DNA of 64,000 nt, taken from positions 93,932 through 157,931 of the forward strand of contig CADABQ010000010.1 of assembly GCA_902786205.1 (NCBI GenBank), written 5' to 3'. Source of the DNA: an uncultured Lachnospiraceae bacterium (GTDB taxonomy: Bacteria; Bacillota; Clostridia; Lachnospirales; Lachnospiraceae). Of the stretch, positions 9,848 through 21,902 are shown piece by piece. The notes under the pieces are model-generated. The model saw only the letters and a list, made by a program, of their open reading frames with translations, was not told the DNA's origin and searched no databases. Both the position numbers and the translations under genes were made by a program. Positions within the stretch are counted from its first letter, which is position 1; every line of letters begins with the position of its first letter.

Positions 9848-12800
9848 ATGCAAGAAGTCAGCAATACAAATGCAGAACCAAGTTTGACATATGATGCGAT
9901 AAAGATTGGTCTTGCTTCTCCAGAGAGAATCTTAGAGTGGTCTAGAGGTGAAGTAAAGAAACCGGAAACTATTAACTATAGAACTTTAAAGCCGGAAAAA
10001 GACGGATTATTCTGTGAAAGAATTTTTGGACCTAGTAAGGACTGGGAATGCCATTGTGGTAAATACAAAAAGATTCGTTATAAGGGTGTAGTTTGTGACC
10101 GCTGTGGTGTAGAAGTAACAAAAGCAAGTGTTCGTCGTGAAAGAATGGGACATATTAAGCTTGCAGCACCCGTATCTCATATTTGGTATTTTAAAGGTAT
10201 TCCAAGTAGAATGGGATTGATTTTGGATTTATCTCCAAGAACATTGGAAAAAGTTTTATACTTTGCTTCCTACATTGTATTAGATGCAGGTACGACAGAT
10301 TTACAATACAAACAAGTACTTACTGAGCGTGAGTATCAGGAAGCTGTTGAAAAGTTCGGTAGAGATTCTTTCCGTGTAGGAATGGGTGCAGAAACTGTAT
10401 ACGAATTATTGCAAGCAATTGATTTGGAAAAAGAATCAGCAGAATTAAAGAAGGAACTTGTAAATGCAACAGGACAGAAGCGTGCAAGAATCATTAAGAG
10501 ATTGGAAGTTGTAGAAGCTTTTAGAACATCTGGAAATAAACCAGAATGGATGATTTTAACAGTTGTTCCTGTTATTCCACCAGATATTCGTCCAATGGTT
10601 CAGTTAGATGGTGGCCGTTTTGCTACATCAGATATGAACGACTTATATCGTCGTATTATTAACCGTAATAATCGTCTGAAGAGATTGCTTGATTTAGGGG
10701 CACCAGATATTATTGTTCGTAATGAAAAGAGAATGTTACAAGAAGCAGTAGATGCACTTATCGATAATGGTAGAAGGGGTAGACCGGTTACTGGACCAGG
10801 TAATCGTGCTTTAAAATCCTTATCTGATATGTTAAAAGGTAAGCAGGGACGTTTCCGTCAGAACTTACTTGGTAAGCGTGTTGACTATTCAGGACGTTCC
10901 GTTATTGTAGTAGGACCAGAATTGAAGATTTACCAGTGTGGTCTTCCAAAAGAGATGGCAATTGAATTGTTTAAACCATTTGTTATGCGTGATCTTGTAA
11001 AGCAGGGAACTGCGCACAATATCAAATCTGCTAAGAAGATGGTAGAACGTTTAGAGCCAGCTGTTTGGGATATCTTAGAAGAAGTAATCAAAGAGCATCC
11101 GGTTATGTTGAACCGTGCCCCTACACTTCATAGACTTGGTATTCAGGCATTTGAGCCAATTTTAGTAGAAGGTAAAGCGATTAAATTACATCCATTGGTT
11201 TGTACTGCGTTTAATGCGGATTTCGATGGTGACCAGATGGCGGTACATTTGCCTTTATCTGTAGAAGCACAGGCAGAGTGTCGTTTCTTATTACTTTCAC
11301 CAAACAACTTATTAAAACCATCCGATGGTGGTCCGGTTGCGGTTCCTTCACAGGATATGGTATTAGGTATTTATTACTTAACAATGGGTAAGATGGTTGA
11401 CCATTCTGATGATAAAGAGTTAGATGCCAGCATTGAAAAGATTTATGAAACACAGGAGGAAGTAATCGCAGATCTTCCAACTGCTGATAAAGAAGGAAAA
11501 ATCAATGTTGATACAATGATTAAGTTCCGTGTAAGTGATGACAGATATGTAATTTGTACTCCAATGGATTTGATGGGTCATTATTTCTATGAGAAAAATG
11601 AAGCATTACTTGCTTATGAAAATGGTGACATTACATTACACCAGAAGATTAAAGTTCGTATGTCTGCTACAAATGAAGATGGAACAGAAGAGTACAAGAT
11701 TATAGAGACTACAATGGGACGTTTGATTTTCAATGAAATCATTCCACAGGATTTAGGATTTGTAGATCGTACAAAGCCAGAAAATCGTTTTGCTTTGGAA
11801 ATTGATTTCCATGTAGGTAAAAAGCAATTAAAGCAGATTTTGGAGAAATGCATCAATACACATGGAGCAACCGGAACTGCTGAAACATTAGATAATATCA
11901 AAGCTTTAGGATATAAATATTCTACAAAAGCTGCTATGACGGTTTCTATTTCAGATATGACAGTACCAGCATCGAAAAAGCAGCTATTGGCGGATGCAGA
12001 AAAGACAGTTGAAAAGATTACAAAGGATTTCCGTCGTGGATTGACAACAGAAGAGGAACGTTACAAAGCGGTTGTTGAAACATGGAAAGAAACGGATGAT
12101 GAACTTACAAAGGCATTGCTTGGCGGATTAGATAAGTACAATAACATTTACATGATGGCCGATTCTGGAGCCCGTGGTTCTGATAAACAGATCAAACAGC
12201 TTGCTGGTATGCGTGGATTGATGGCTGATACATCCGGTAGAACCATTGAGTTGCCTATCAAGTCAAACTTCCGTGAAGGACTTGACGTATTGGAGTATTT
12301 CATTTCTGCGCATGGTGCTCGTAAAGGTTTGTCAGATACAGCTCTTCGTACTGCCGATTCGGGATACTTAACACGTCGTCTTGTTGATGTATCACAGGAT
12401 TTGATTATTCGTGAGACAGATTGTTGTGAAGGAAAAGCCATTCCAGGAATGTGGATTAGTGCATTTATGGACGGAAAAGAAGTGATTGAGTCATTAGAAG
12501 AGCGTATTACAGGAAGATATTCTTGTGAGACAATCTATGATGACAATGGAGAGATGATTGTAAAAGCAAATCATATGATTACGGCTAAGAGAGCAGCAAG
12601 AATATGTGCAACAAAGGCAATCGTTGAAGCTGGAAATGATGCAAAAGTAAAAATCAGAAACGTACTTACCTGCCGTTCTCATATTGGAGTTTGTGCAAAA
12701 TGCTATGGTGCAAACATGGCAACAGGAGAACCTGTACAGGTAGGAGAAGCCGTTGGTATTATTGCGGCTCAGTCGATTGGAGAACCTGGTACACAGCTTA

Positions 12801-13732
12801 CCATGCGTACATTCCATACAGGTGGTGTAGCCGGTGATGATATTACACAGGGTCTTCCTCGTGTCGAAGAGTTGTTTGAAGCAAGAAAACCAAAGGGTCT
12901 TGCAATTATCTCTGAATTTGCAGGTAGAGTAAGTATCAATGATACAAAGAAAAAACGTGAAGTTATCGTAACAAACGAACAAACAGGCGAAAGTAGAGCA
13001 TACTTGATACCATATGGATCACGTATCAAAGTATTTGATGGCGATGTTTTAGAGGCCGGTGATGAGTTAACAGAAGGTAGTGTAAACCCACATGACATCT
13101 TAAAGATTAAGGGTGTACGTGCTGTTCAGGATTATATGCTTCAAGAAGTACAGCGTGTATATCGTCTACAGGGTGTTGAAATTAACGATAAACACGTAGA
13201 AGTAATCGTTCGTCAGATGTTAAAGAAGATTCGCATTGAAACAAATGGAGATTCTGAGTTCTTACCAGGTACAATGGTAGATACACTTGAGTTTGATGAT
13301 GAAGTAGAAAGACTTACTGAAAATGGATTGGTTCCACCAGAAGGAAAACAGGTATTGCTTGGTATTACAAAAGCATCCCTTGCTACAAATTCCTTCTTAT
13401 CAGCAGCTTCCTTCCAGGAAACTACAAAGGTATTGACAGAAGCTGCAATTAAAGGTAAGGTAGATCCATTAATTGGTATTAAGGAAAACGTACTTCTTGG
13501 TAAGTTGATACCGGCTGGTACAGGTATGAAAGAATACCGTTCTGTAAAATTGGATACGGATGCAGAAATTAGACGTGCCAAGGAAGAAGAAGAGCGCAGA
13601 CGCTTAGAAGAGGAAGCTGCAGAAGAAGAAAAAGAAAAAGAAGCAGAAGTTGTTGCAGAAGAAGATACAAATGTAGCCTTTTCTGAAGAGCAAAATAATG
13701 CGGAAGAAACAATAACCGTAACAGAAGAATAA
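9848..13732 (+). CDS. rpoC: RNA polymerase beta' subunit
   Basis: This is the catalytic beta' subunit. The 1294-residue product has the N-terminal zinc-binding cysteines (CHCG and CDRCG), the absolutely conserved catalytic loop [12 protein letters not shown] that holds the active-site magnesium, and the downstream zinc site with [13 protein letters not shown]. The trigger-loop region follows with [16 protein letters not shown]. The C-terminus ends in a Glu-rich tail of about 60 residues ([15 protein letters not shown]), as often seen in Clostridia. The ATG at 9848 is preceded by AAGGGAG at 8 bases. Confidence 0.98.
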   Translation: MQEVSNTNAEPSLTYDAIKIGLASPERILEWSRGEVKKPETINYRTLKPEKDGLFCERIFGPSKDWECHCGKYKKIRYKGVVCDRCGVEVTKASVRRERMGHIKLAAPVSHIWYFKGIPSRMGLILDLSPRTLEKVLYFASYIVLDAGTTDLQYKQVLTEREYQEAVEKFGRDSFRVGMGAETVYELLQAIDLEKESAELKKELVNATGQKRARIIKRLEVVEAFRTSGNKPEWMILTVVPVIPPDIRPMVQLDGGRFATSDMNDLYRRIINRNNRLKRLLDLGAPDIIVRNEKRMLQEAVDALIDNGRRGRPVTGPGNRALKSLSDMLKGKQGRFRQNLLGKRVDYSGRSVIVVGPELKIYQCGLPKEMAIELFKPFVMRDLVKQGTAHNIKSAKKMVERLEPAVWDILEEVIKEHPVMLNRAPTLHRLGIQAFEPILVEGKAIKLHPLVCTAFNADFDGDQMAVHLPLSVEAQAECRFLLLSPNNLLKPSDGGPVAVPSQDMVLGIYYLTMGKMVDHSDDKELDASIEKIYETQEEVIADLPTADKEGKINVDTMIKFRVSDDRYVICTPMDLMGHYFYEKNEALLAYENGDITLHQKIKVRMSATNEDGTEEYKIIETTMGRLIFNEIIPQDLGFVDRTKPENRFALEIDFHVGKKQLKQILEKCINTHGATGTAETLDNIKALGYKYSTKAAMTVSISDMTVPASKKQLLADAEKTVEKITKDFRRGLTTEEERYKAVVETWKETDDELTKALLGGLDKYNNIYMMADSGARGSDKQIKQLAGMRGLMADTSGRTIELPIKSNFREGLDVLEYFISAHGARKGLSDTALRTADSGYLTRRLVDVSQDLIIRETDCCEGKAIPGMWISAFMDGKEVIESLEERITGRYSCETIYDDNGEMIVKANHMITAKRAARICATKAIVEAGNDAKVKIRNVLTCRSHIGVCAKCYGANMATGEPVQVGEAVGIIAAQSIGEPGTQLTMRTFHTGGVAGDDITQGLPRVEELFEARKPKGLAIISEFAGRVSINDTKKKREVIVTNEQTGESRAYLIPYGSRIKVFDGDVLEAGDELTEGSVNPHDILKIKGVRAVQDYMLQEVQRVYRLQGVEINDKHVEVIVRQMLKKIRIETNGDSEFLPGTMVDTLEFDDEVERLTENGLVPPEGKQVLLGITKASLATNSFLSAASFQETTKVLTEAAIKGKVDPLIGIKENVLLGKLIPAGTGMKEYRSVKLDTDAEIRRAKEEEERRRLEEEAAEEEKEKEAEVVAEEDTNVAFSEEQNNAEETITVTEE

Positions 13733-13820
13733 TAAAATGCTAGGGTTTCGATGGTTTATAGAATAATCTGTAAAGTATCTTTTAACCTAAACAGCATAGA
13801 ATATAGGTGACGATAAGAAA

Positions 13821-13866
13821 GCAGAACATTATGTTAAGATATAGACATGGTGTTCTGCTTTTTTTT
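13821..13866 (+). terminator. Rho-independent terminator after rpoC
   Basis: The arms GCAGAACA (13821-13828) and TGTTCTGC (13851-13858) flank a 22-base loop region that can pair further, and a run of T residues follows immediately. It separates the rpoBC and str transcription units. Confidence 0.85.
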
Positions 13867-13986
13867 GCTGTTTGGAGCACATCTATATCTATACAATTTG
13901 ATTGTTTTACTTGTGGATATAAAAAAAGTTGTATATACGTGGCTGGATAATAGTGTCATAAGTAAAATGTTTTCCTAAAAAAAAGA

Positions 13987-14015
13987 TTGACATTTCACAG
14001 AAAAGAAATTATAAT
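13987..14015 (+). promoter_or_regulatory. Consensus sigma-A promoter of the str operon
   Basis: TTGACA at 13987-13992 and TATAAT at 14010-14015 are separated by exactly 17 bases, a perfect match to the housekeeping consensus. The rest of the 380-base gap between rpoC and rpsL holds the rpoC terminator and a leader of about 90 bases with no open frame. Confidence 0.9.
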
Positions 14016-14112
14016 GCAGATAGCATGCGTTTTGTGTGCAGAGTTTTCAGCGGTGCAACCTCACCAATGAAGACAGTCACTAGATGATAATAACCACAGG
14101 AGGTGAAAATTA

Positions 14113-14532
14113 ATGCCAACTTTTAACCAATTAGTAAGAAAAGGAAGAAAGACATTAGAGAAGAAGTCAAATTCTCCAGCTTTACAGAGAGGATACAATT
14201 CTTTAAATAAGAAGGCAACAAACACTTCTTCACCACAAAAGAGAGGTGTGTGTACAGCTGTTAGAACTGCTACACCTAAGAAGCCTAACTCAGCTCTTAG
14301 AAAGATTGCCAGAGTTCGTCTTTCAAACGGTATCGAAGTAACAAGTTATATCCCAGGTGAAGGACATAACTTACAGGAACATAGTGTTGTTCTTATCAGA
14401 GGTGGTCGTGTAAAGGACTTACCAGGTACAAGATACCATGTTGTTAGAGGTACACTTGATACAGCAGGTGTTGCTAACAGAAAACAGGCTCGTTCTAAGT
14501 ATGGAGCTAAGAGACCTAAAGACGCAAAGTAA
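14113..14532 (+). CDS. rpsL: 30S ribosomal protein S12
   Basis: S12 sits in the decoding centre of the small ribosomal subunit. The 139-residue product begins [12 protein letters not shown] and contains the streptomycin-relevant segment [11 protein letters not shown], with the wild-type lysine present, and the [10 protein letters not shown] region. AGGAGGTG at 14098-14105 is an excellent ribosome binding site. It is the first gene of the str operon and is preceded by a consensus promoter. Confidence 0.98.
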   Translation: MPTFNQLVRKGRKTLEKKSNSPALQRGYNSLNKKATNTSSPQKRGVCTAVRTATPKKPNSALRKIARVRLSNGIEVTSYIPGEGHNLQEHSVVLIRGGRVKDLPGTRYHVVRGTLDTAGVANRKQARSKYGAKRPKDAK

Positions 14533-15208
<676 letters not shown>

Positions 15209-15273
15209 TATCGCCATAGTTCGCATATGTGTAACTACGAGCTACTAGCAGGATGAGATACATTTGCGAATTG

Positions 15274-15303
15274 ACCGCCTGCCAGATGCGCAGGCGGTTT
15301 TTT
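15274..15303 (+). terminator. Terminator or attenuator between rpsG and fusA
   Basis: ACCGCCTGC (15274-15282) pairs with GCAGGCGGT (15290-15298) across a 7-base loop, followed by a T-run to 15303. It is a canonical GC-rich intrinsic terminator inside the str operon, so fusA may depend partly on read-through or on its own promoter. Confidence 0.85.
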
Positions 15304-15366
15304 GCTTTATAGTTCGTTTTCTATAGAGCAAGCTGTTCTACGAAATTTACAGAGAAGAACGAATTG

Positions 15367-15384
15367 TTTCGCAAAATTGCGAAA
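15367..15384. repeat. Near-perfect palindrome upstream of fusA
   Basis: TTTCGCAA (15367-15374) and TTGCGAAA (15377-15384) are perfect complements with a 2-base centre. It lies between the terminator at 15274-15303 and the fusA start and could be a protein-binding site. No promoter could be assigned with confidence. Confidence 0.45.
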
Positions 15385-15467
15385 TGGATTGAGATGAATA
15401 AGTGCAATAGCGCTTAAAAATAGAAATATATATGCAAAGCATAAATATAAAAAAGGAGGAAAAACCG

Positions 15468-17585
15468 TTGGCTGGAAGAGAATACGCGTTATCAGAAACA
15501 AGAAATATCGGTATTATGGCACATATTGATGCTGGTAAAACAACAACAACAGAACGTATTTTATACTATACAGGTGTAAACCATAAAATTGGTGATACAC
15601 ATGATGGTAATGCAACCATGGACTGGATGGAGCAGGAACAGGAAAGAGGTATCACAATTACTTCTGCTGCTACAACATGTCACTGGACATTACAAAAAGA
15701 GGGTAAACCAATGCCAGGTGCAAAAGAGCATCGTATTAACATTATTGATACACCGGGACACGTTGACTTTACTGTAGAGGTAGAGCGTTCCCTTCGTGTA
15801 TTAGATAGTGCAATCGGTGTATTCTGTGCTAAGGGTGGTGTTGAACCTCAGTCAGAAAATGTATGGCGTCAGGCAGACACATACAATGTACCACGTATGG
15901 CATTCATCAACAAGATGGATATCCTTGGTGCAGATTTCTACGGTGCAGTAGAACAGATTAAGACAAGATTAGGAAAGAATGCAATTTGCCTTCAGTTACC
16001 AATTGGTAAAGAGGATGACTTCAAGGGAATTATTGACTTGTTTGAGATGCAGGCTTACATCTACAATGATGATAAGGGTGATGATATCTCAATCGTAGAG
16101 ATCCCAGAAGATATGAAGGACGATGCAGAATTATATCATACAGAATTAGTAGAGAAGATCTGCGAATTAGATGATGATTTAATGATGGAATATTTAGAGG
16201 GTGAAGAACCTTCTGTAGAATCTATGAAGGCAGCTTTAAGAAAAGCTACTTGTGAATGTAAGGCAGTACCTGTTTGTTGTGGTTCTGCATACAAGAACAA
16301 GGGTGTTCAGAAACTTCTTGATGCCGTTATCGAATATTTACCAGCTCCTACAGACATTCCTGCTATTAAGGGTGTTGACGAAGATGGTAATGAAGTTGAG
16401 AGACATTCATCTGATGAAGAACCATTCTCAGCTTTAGCATTCAAGATTATGGCTGACCCATTTGTTGGTAAGCTTGCATTCTTTAGAGTTTACTCAGGAA
16501 CAATGAACGCTGGTTCTTATGTTCTTAACTCTACAAAGAATAAGAAAGAACGTGTTGGACGTATCCTTCAGATGCATGCCAATAAGAGAGAAGAGTTAGA
16601 TAAGGTATACGCTGGTGATATCGCAGCTGCAGTAGGATTTAAGATTACTACAACTGGTGATACAATCTGTGATGAAAAGGCTCCAGTTATCTTAGAGTCT
16701 ATGGAATTCCCAGAACCAGTTATCGAGCTTGCTATCGAGCCTAAGACAAAGAATGATCAAGGTAAGATGGGTGAAGCTTTAGCAAAACTTGCTGAAGAAG
16801 ATCCTACATTCCGTCAGCATACAGATGAGGAAACAGGTCAAACAATCATCGCTGGTATGGGTGAGCTTCACTTAGAGATCATCGTTGACCGTTTGTTACG
16901 TGAGTTTAAGGTAGAAGCTAACGTTGGTGCTCCTCAGGTTGCATACAAAGAAACATTTACTAAGACAGTTGAAGTAGATAGTAAGTATGCTAAGCAGTCT
17001 GGTGGACGTGGTCAGTACGGACACTGTAAAGTTAGATTTGAGCCAATGGATGCCAATGGTGAAGAGTTATTTAAGTTTGACTCTACTGTAGTTGGTGGTG
17101 CTATTCCTAAGGAATACATCCCAGCAGTTGGTGAAGGTATTGAAGAAGCTGCTCAGGCAGGTATCCTTGCAGGTTTCCCTGTACTTGGTGTACATGCTAC
17201 TGTATATGATGGTTCTTACCATGAAGTCGATTCATCTGAAATGGCATTCCACATTGCAGGATCTATGGCATTTAAGGAAGCTATGCAGAAAGCAGGAGCC
17301 GTACTTCTTGAGCCTATCATGAAGGTTGAAGTTACTATGCCAGAAGAGTATATGGGTGATGTTATCGGTGATATTAACTCACGTCGTGGACGTATTGAAG
17401 GTATGGATGACTTAGGCGGTGGAAAAATCGTTAGAGGATTTGTACCTTTGGCTGAAATGTTTGGTTATTCTACAGACCTTCGTTCAAGAACACAGGGTCG
17501 TGGTAACTACTCAATGTTCTTTGAAAAGTATGAGCCTTGTCCAAAGTCTGTACAGGATAAGATTCTTTCTCAGAAGAACGCGTAG
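15468..17585 (+). CDS. fusA: Translation elongation factor G
   Basis: EF-G is the GTPase that drives ribosome translocation. The G domain has [15 protein letters not shown] (G1), DTPGHVDFT (G3) and NKMD (G4). Domains II to V follow, with [12 protein letters not shown] and the C-terminal SRRGRIEGM segment. The start is TTG at 15468, giving 705 residues ([15 protein letters not shown]), because AAAGGAGG at 15452-15459 lies 8 bases before it. The upstream ATG at 15432 would put the ribosome binding site inside the gene. It lies third in the order rpsL-rpsG-fusA-tuf. Confidence 0.97.
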   Translation: MAGREYALSETRNIGIMAHIDAGKTTTTERILYYTGVNHKIGDTHDGNATMDWMEQEQERGITITSAATTCHWTLQKEGKPMPGAKEHRINIIDTPGHVDFTVEVERSLRVLDSAIGVFCAKGGVEPQSENVWRQADTYNVPRMAFINKMDILGADFYGAVEQIKTRLGKNAICLQLPIGKEDDFKGIIDLFEMQAYIYNDDKGDDISIVEIPEDMKDDAELYHTELVEKICELDDDLMMEYLEGEEPSVESMKAALRKATCECKAVPVCCGSAYKNKGVQKLLDAVIEYLPAPTDIPAIKGVDEDGNEVERHSSDEEPFSALAFKIMADPFVGKLAFFRVYSGTMNAGSYVLNSTKNKKERVGRILQMHANKREELDKVYAGDIAAAVGFKITTTGDTICDEKAPVILESMEFPEPVIELAIEPKTKNDQGKMGEALAKLAEEDPTFRQHTDEETGQTIIAGMGELHLEIIVDRLLREFKVEANVGAPQVAYKETFTKTVEVDSKYAKQSGGRGQYGHCKVRFEPMDANGEELFKFDSTVVGGAIPKEYIPAVGEGIEEAAQAGILAGFPVLGVHATVYDGSYHEVDSSEMAFHIAGSMAFKEAMQKAGAVLLEPIMKVEVTMPEEYMGDVIGDINSRRGRIEGMDDLGGGKIVRGFVPLAEMFGYSTDLRSRTQGRGNYSMFFEKYEPCPKSVQDKILSQKNA

Positions 17586-17609
17586 TTATAGGAAAATCAT
17601 AAAAAGTGC

Positions 17610-17638
17610 TTGAAAAAAGCACAAACATGAAATATAAT
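17610..17638 (+). promoter_or_regulatory. Predicted sigma-A promoter for tuf
   Basis: TTGAAA at 17610-17615 and a perfect TATAAT at 17633-17638 are separated by 17 bases. This gives tuf an independent promoter within the fusA-tuf gap. Confidence 0.8.
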
Positions 17639-17650
17639 ATAGAGTATGTG

Positions 17651-17676
17651 GCGTCAAGCCGTTCAGGGCTTGACGC
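17651..17676 (+). repeat. Hairpin in the tuf 5' untranslated region
   Basis: GCGTCAAGCC (17651-17660) and GGCTTGACGC (17667-17676) form a perfect 10-bp stem with a 6-base loop about 13 bases downstream of the -10 box. No T-run follows. It would sit near the 5' end of the tuf mRNA and may protect it from decay. Confidence 0.75.
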
Positions 17677-17746
17677 ATTGAAACTAAAAATAATTCCCAA
17701 TAAGGGAAAATATGCATATGCATATAAATAAAAGGAGGATATAAAA

Positions 17747-18934
17747 ATGGCAAAAGCTAAGTTTGAGAGAAACAAACCACATTGTAACATCGGTACTATC
17801 GGTCACGTTGACCATGGTAAGACAACATTAACAGCTGCAATTACAAAGACTCTTGCTGCAAGAGTAGAAGGTAACGCTGCTGTAGATTTCGAAAACATCG
17901 ATAAGGCTCCAGAAGAAAGAGAAAGAGGTATTACTATCTCTACAGCTCACGTTGAGTATGAGACAAAGAAGAGACATTACGCTCACGTTGACTGCCCAGG
18001 ACATGCCGATTACGTTAAGAACATGATCACTGGTGCTGCTCAGATGGATGGAGCTATCCTTGTTGTTGCTGCAACTGATGGTGTTATGGCTCAGACTAAG
18101 GAGCATATCTTATTATCTCGTCAGGTAGGTGTTCCTTATATCGTAGTATTCATGAACAAGTGCGATATGGTTGATGACGAAGAATTATTAGAGTTAGTAG
18201 AAATGGAAATCACAGAGCAGTTAGCTGAGTATGATTTCAATGACTGCCCAATCATCAAGGGATCAGCTTTAAAAGCATTAGAAGATCCTAACGGTGAGTG
18301 GGGAGACAAGATCATGGAGCTTATGGACACTGTTGATGAGTATATTCCAGATCCACAGCGTGATACAGATAAGCCATTCGTAATGCCTATCGAAGATGTA
18401 TTCTCAATCACAGGTCGTGGTACAGTTGCTACTGGTAGAGTAGAAGCTGGTGTTCTTCATATGTCTGACGAAGTTGAAATCGTTGGTATTAAGGAAGAAG
18501 TTCAGAAGTCTGTTGTAACTGGTATCGAAATGTTCCGTAAGCTTCTTGATGAGGCTCAGGCTGGAGATAACATCGGTGTTCTTCTTCGTGGTATCAACAG
18601 AACTGATATCGAAAGAGGACAGGTTCTTGCTCAGCCAGGTACTTTAACATGCCATACAAAGTTTACAGCTCAGGTATACGTTTTAACAAAGGATGAAGGT
18701 GGACGTCATACACCTTTCTTCAACAACTATAGACCACAGTTCTACTTCAGAACAACTGATGTTACTGGTGTTATCGAATTACCTGCTGGTACAGAAATGT
18801 GCATGCCTGGTGATAACGTAGAAATGACTATCGAGTTAATTCACCCAGTAGCTATGGCTCAGGGGCTTACATTCGCTATCCGTGAAGGTGGACGTACAGT
18901 AGGTTCTGGTCGTGTTGCTACAGTTATCGACTAA
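17747..18934 (+). CDS. tuf: Translation elongation factor Tu
   Basis: EF-Tu delivers aminoacyl-tRNA to the ribosome. The 395-residue length is standard. The G domain shows [14 protein letters not shown] (G1), [20 protein letters not shown] (G3) and NKCDMVDD (G4). The C-terminal domains carry [31 protein letters not shown] and [11 protein letters not shown] strong ribosome binding site (AAAGGAGG) precedes the ATG. Codon use is strongly biased, as expected for a very highly expressed gene. Confidence 0.98.
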   Translation: MAKAKFERNKPHCNIGTIGHVDHGKTTLTAAITKTLAARVEGNAAVDFENIDKAPEERERGITISTAHVEYETKKRHYAHVDCPGHADYVKNMITGAAQMDGAILVVAATDGVMAQTKEHILLSRQVGVPYIVVFMNKCDMVDDEELLELVEMEITEQLAEYDFNDCPIIKGSALKALEDPNGEWGDKIMELMDTVDEYIPDPQRDTDKPFVMPIEDVFSITGRGTVATGRVEAGVLHMSDEVEIVGIKEEVQKSVVTGIEMFRKLLDEAQAGDNIGVLLRGINRTDIERGQVLAQPGTLTCHTKFTAQVYVLTKDEGGRHTPFFNNYRPQFYFRTTDVTGVIELPAGTEMCMPGDNVEMTIELIHPVAMAQGLTFAIREGGRTVGSGRVATVID

Positions 18935-18990
18935 TTAAATCTTTATATAGATTCGTTACCATAAGGTAACATTGTATTCAAGCGCAAGAT

Positions 18991-19022
18991 ACCCCGGAAA
19001 CAGTAATGTTTCCGGGGTTTTC
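18991..19022 (+). terminator. Main tuf terminator
   Basis: ACCCCGGAAACA (18991-19002) pairs perfectly with TGTTTCCGGGGT (19007-19018) across the 4-base loop GTAA, followed by a short T-run. It is a strong intrinsic terminator. Confidence 0.9.
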
Positions 19023-19036
19023 TGTTAAGAAATTAT

Positions 19037-19139
19037 TTGGCTCCTTGTCAAAATGTAAAGGATTTTGAAAGTATAGTTTAATGATAAGCCGTTCGGAGCG
19101 AGAATATGCCGAACGGCTTTATTATTGGCTCTTTGTCAA
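19037..19139 (+). repeat. Direct repeat pair TTGGCTCyTTGTCAA
   Basis: TTGGCTCCTTGTCAA (19037-19051) and TTGGCTCTTTGTCAA (19125-19139) match at 14 of 15 bases in the same orientation, 88 bases apart. They bracket a perfect hairpin at 19086-19119. The arrangement could be a small repeat or mobile-element remnant. No transposase is nearby. Confidence 0.5.
19086..19119. repeat. Perfect 11-bp hairpin downstream of tuf
   Basis: AAGCCGTTCGG (19086-19096) pairs with CCGAACGGCTT (19109-19119) across a 12-base loop. The downstream sequence is only weakly T-rich, so termination would be inefficient. Confidence 0.7.
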
Positions 19140-19168
19140 GGGTGAGGGTAACCCAATTTTATAGTGTA

Positions 19169-19192
19169 GCAATAACATTTGTATGTTATTGC
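19169..19192. repeat. Perfect 10-bp hairpin downstream of tuf
   Basis: GCAATAACAT (19169-19178) and ATGTTATTGC (19183-19192) form a perfect stem with a 4-base loop. It is one of four hairpins in the 400-base gap between tuf and the chemoreceptor gene. No coding frame was seen in this gap. Confidence 0.7.
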
Positions 19193-19241
19193 GTACATTT
19201 TGCAGAGTAATTTGTTCTATAGAACGCACACTAAGAGAAAT

Positions 19242-19295
19242 AAAAACAGAACGCATTGATTCTGCCATTACGGCATATCAAGGCGTTCTGTTTTT
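19242..19295. terminator. Bidirectional terminator between tuf and the chemoreceptor gene
   Basis: AAAAACAGAACGC (19242-19254) pairs with GCGTTCTGTTTTT (19283-19295). The inner TTGAT and ATCAA arms can pair as well. A-run and T-run on the two sides make it usable from both directions, fitting the convergent genes on either side. Confidence 0.85.
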
Positions 19296-19335
19296 CGTTA
19301 ATGTAGACAGGGGACTATTACCTCTGTACAGGATA

Positions 19336-21444
19336 CTATTTTAATATATCTACGACTTCTTTCAACAGTAAAGTTGCCTCTTTACTTTGTGTAGTCAAAG
19401 CTACATTTTTACCAGTATCTGCAGCCATATCTGATGTTTTATTGGCAATTTGTGTTACACCAATGGAGGCTTCTTCTGTTGCCTGAGAGATGCCATGAAT
19501 AGCATCTGAAATACTATTGATAGCAGTTAATAATGATACAATGTTTTGGTTGATTATACCCATATCATTTTCAAAAATTACGGCATCACTATAATACTCT
19601 TTTCCAAGTTCTGTAAAGTTTTTGTAATCTTGTAATACTGTTTTTTCTAGGAAGTCGGTAATTTCAGTGATGCATTCTTTCATTCCAGAAACAGCATTTG
19701 TAACATCGATGATAATTGTATTGATATCATCCACTGTTGTTACTGTTTGGTTTGCTAAGTGTCCAATTTCTCCGGCAACAACGGCAAAACCTTTTCCAAC
19801 CTCACCAGCTCGTGCGGCCTCAATGGAAGCGTTTAGAGCAAGTAAATTAGTTTGTTCAGAGATATCTATAATGGAATTGGTAAGTTCGTTGATTTTTTCT
19901 ACAGACTTGGATTGTTCAATTGCTGTGGATGCTTTTTCTTCAACTATTTGATACATATGCATCGTGCGTTCTACAGCTTCTTGCGTTGTATCCTGCAATT
20001 CTTCCGCGTGTGATTTGATCTCCTCGGAGTTACTTTGTCCTGTCATGCTGGACTGTTTAATATCATTTGCCTGTTTGGTAATTTGGTCAATATTTTGCAA
20101 AACATCTTGTGCGGATGTGGAAGCCTCTTCCATAGAAGCTGCAAGTTCTTGAGTTACAGCGGAATTGTCTTCACATGCTTGGTTAATATGGTTGGATGTA
20201 TCGGTTAAAATATTCATGCTAGAATCTATGTTTTCATAGGCATTTTGTATCTTTTCGGTTATATTTTTTAATTCCTCACGCATATGCAGTAATGCAGCAG
20301 CAATTGCACCAATTTCATTGTTTAGTTTTAAAATTTCCTGTTCTTTTGCATGTGGTTTAAAATCAAATTTAGCAGTTGCTTGGACGATTTCAAGAATAGG
20401 TTTTAATGGTTTTGCAATTACTCTACTCATGATCAAACCAATAATAGTTGCGATAAATAATGCAGCAAATTGTGCAAGGATCACACCTGTCTGCAAATTT
20501 TTTACATCGCTTAATACTTCTTTCATAGGAGCAGTTAAAAACAGCTTCATACCATTGTTTAGAGTATAAGAGTAAGCAATTTTATCTTTTCCGTTATAAG
20601 AGTAACGCAGAACATCTTTATTATTTTTTGCATGCATGTATTTTAGTAGTTTACGTACACCCGCATCTTTGTTATCGTTCAAGGATGTATTGATTTTCAG
20701 CTCATTATGTTGCAAGATGGTATCATTTTTTGTGGCAAGAAAAGAACTTCCTGTTTTATAAATCGTATCCTTTTTTACAATATTTTGTAATTCCGATACA
20801 TCAATATCCATACCAACAATACCATACGATTCGCCGTCAATATAAATTGGTACAACATAGGATATCATATAAACTCCTAGGTTAGAATTTTCATAAGGTT
20901 CCATCCAAATAGGAGCTTTATTTGCGACTGGAATATAATACCATCCCACATGTTCTGTATCATCTGGATCATACATACTAAAATCGGTTGGTGTCAATTT
21001 TTGAAACTTACTAGATTGATTTTCCCTGGAATAAAACAGACCGGAAGTAGGTTCTGTAAATTCTGGATTATAACGGATATAGCAAGTTAATGCACCTTCG
21101 GTATGATTTCCAAATTCTAATAAAGTATTTTCCATTTTCTTCGTGTAGGCATCTACATATTTTTTATCTGTTCGGAACGCTTTTGGATCATCGAGTTCTC
21201 GAAGTACGATATCATATAAAGTGTCTACCGATTGTTGTATTCTGGATAATACAGCATCAATTTCTTCTCCGTTTTTTTGCGCAGAAATCATGATGTTTTG
21301 TTTTGCATCATTTTCTGCAATCTTTTGTGAGTTTGCAATTGCAATAGAACCGCAGACAACACTGGAAAGTAATGCAACTGCAACTACGATAATGACTAAA
21401 CTTTTTTTCATAGAACCATATTTTTTACGCGTTTTTTTTACCAT
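19336..21444 (-). CDS. Methyl-accepting chemotaxis protein with Cache sensor domain
   Basis: This is a transmembrane chemoreceptor that would signal to the CheA/CheW array. The 702-residue product has an N-terminal membrane segment (about residues 16-36), a periplasmic-side dCache-like ligand domain (about 40-300, with the segment [15 protein letters not shown]), a second membrane segment (about 318-342) and a HAMP-like region. The cytoplasmic signalling domain carries the hairpin-tip sequence [19 protein letters not shown] followed by [11 protein letters not shown]. The start is supported by GGGGGAGG 8 bases upstream on the minus strand. It is monocistronic, ending at a bidirectional terminator. 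The ligand cannot be told from the sequence. Cache receptors often bind amino acids or short acids. Confidence 0.93.
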   Translation of the reverse strand: MVKKTRKKYGSMKKSLVIIVVAVALLSSVVCGSIAIANSQKIAENDAKQNIMISAQKNGEEIDAVLSRIQQSVDTLYDIVLRELDDPKAFRTDKKYVDAYTKKMENTLLEFGNHTEGALTCYIRYNPEFTEPTSGLFYSRENQSSKFQKLTPTDFSMYDPDDTEHVGWYYIPVANKAPIWMEPYENSNLGVYMISYVVPIYIDGESYGIVGMDIDVSELQNIVKKDTIYKTGSSFLATKNDTILQHNELKINTSLNDNKDAGVRKLLKYMHAKNNKDVLRYSYNGKDKIAYSYTLNNGMKLFLTAPMKEVLSDVKNLQTGVILAQFAALFIATIIGLIMSRVIAKPLKPILEIVQATAKFDFKPHAKEQEILKLNNEIGAIAAALLHMREELKNITEKIQNAYENIDSSMNILTDTSNHINQACEDNSAVTQELAASMEEASTSAQDVLQNIDQITKQANDIKQSSMTGQSNSEEIKSHAEELQDTTQEAVERTMHMYQIVEEKASTAIEQSKSVEKINELTNSIIDISEQTNLLALNASIEAARAGEVGKGFAVVAGEIGHLANQTVTTVDDINTIIIDVTNAVSGMKECITEITDFLEKTVLQDYKNFTELGKEYYSDAVIFENDMGIINQNIVSLLTAINSISDAIHGISQATEEASIGVTQIANKTSDMAADTGKNVALTTQSKEATLLLKEVVDILK

Positions 21445-21902
21445 ACAAGCTTCCTCCCCCTTAAAATTTTACTACCAATAAAGTGCAATTTTTTGCTTTT
21501 GAAATAGGTAGCTTAAAAAATCGTTTTGTAGGTTGTAACAACCCGACTAAATAGAAATGTCATTTCATTGCCTTTGGTCTGCAAGCATTTCTATCATCAT
21601 TTCTATTCGCCTGGACTGTTGCTATATGTTCTATATGTAGTTACCCTTACGTAATATTTTACCATATTATGTAATTTGCTGTCAAATAACGCATATCATG
21701 AATATACATCATAAAACTTGAATATTAACTTAAAAAAATTGAAAAATAGATATAATAGAAATAAAGGGTAATAGTGTTCTAATAGACGGATTGCAAATAT
21801 CCTTGACTTATTAGTATTTATAAAATATGGAAAGACAATAGTTACAAAAAGAGATTGGGTATGATACAATAGAAGCATATAATTTAAGAAGGGAGAGTTT
21901 TT
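21445..21902. promoter_or_regulatory. Divergent intergenic region with switch-like repeats
   Basis: This 458-base gap lies between the chemoreceptor (-) and the transporter (+). AATAGAAATG (21550-21559) can pair perfectly with CATTTCTATT (21598-21607), or with one mismatch with CATTTCTATC (21586-21595), so two mutually exclusive hairpins are possible. In the chemoreceptor-sense strand they would lie in the mRNA leader. A GGTTG/CAACC hairpin lies nearby. A c-di-GMP-I riboswitch was looked for and its core was not found. Confidence 0.4.
21842..21870 (+). promoter_or_regulatory. Weak predicted promoter for the NSS transporter
   Basis: The -10 box TACAAT (21865-21870) lies 17 bases after TTACAA (21842-21847). 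The -10 is good and the -35 poor. Confidence 0.35.

Noticed and set aside
19037..19139. Insertion-sequence ends of an ISL3-like element
   Set aside because: The two copies are direct rather than inverted, and there is no transposase fragment between or beside them.
21445..21700. c-di-GMP-I riboswitch in the chemoreceptor leader
   Set aside because: The conserved core segments (such as ACGCAAAGC) were not found on either strand, only unrelated alternative hairpins.
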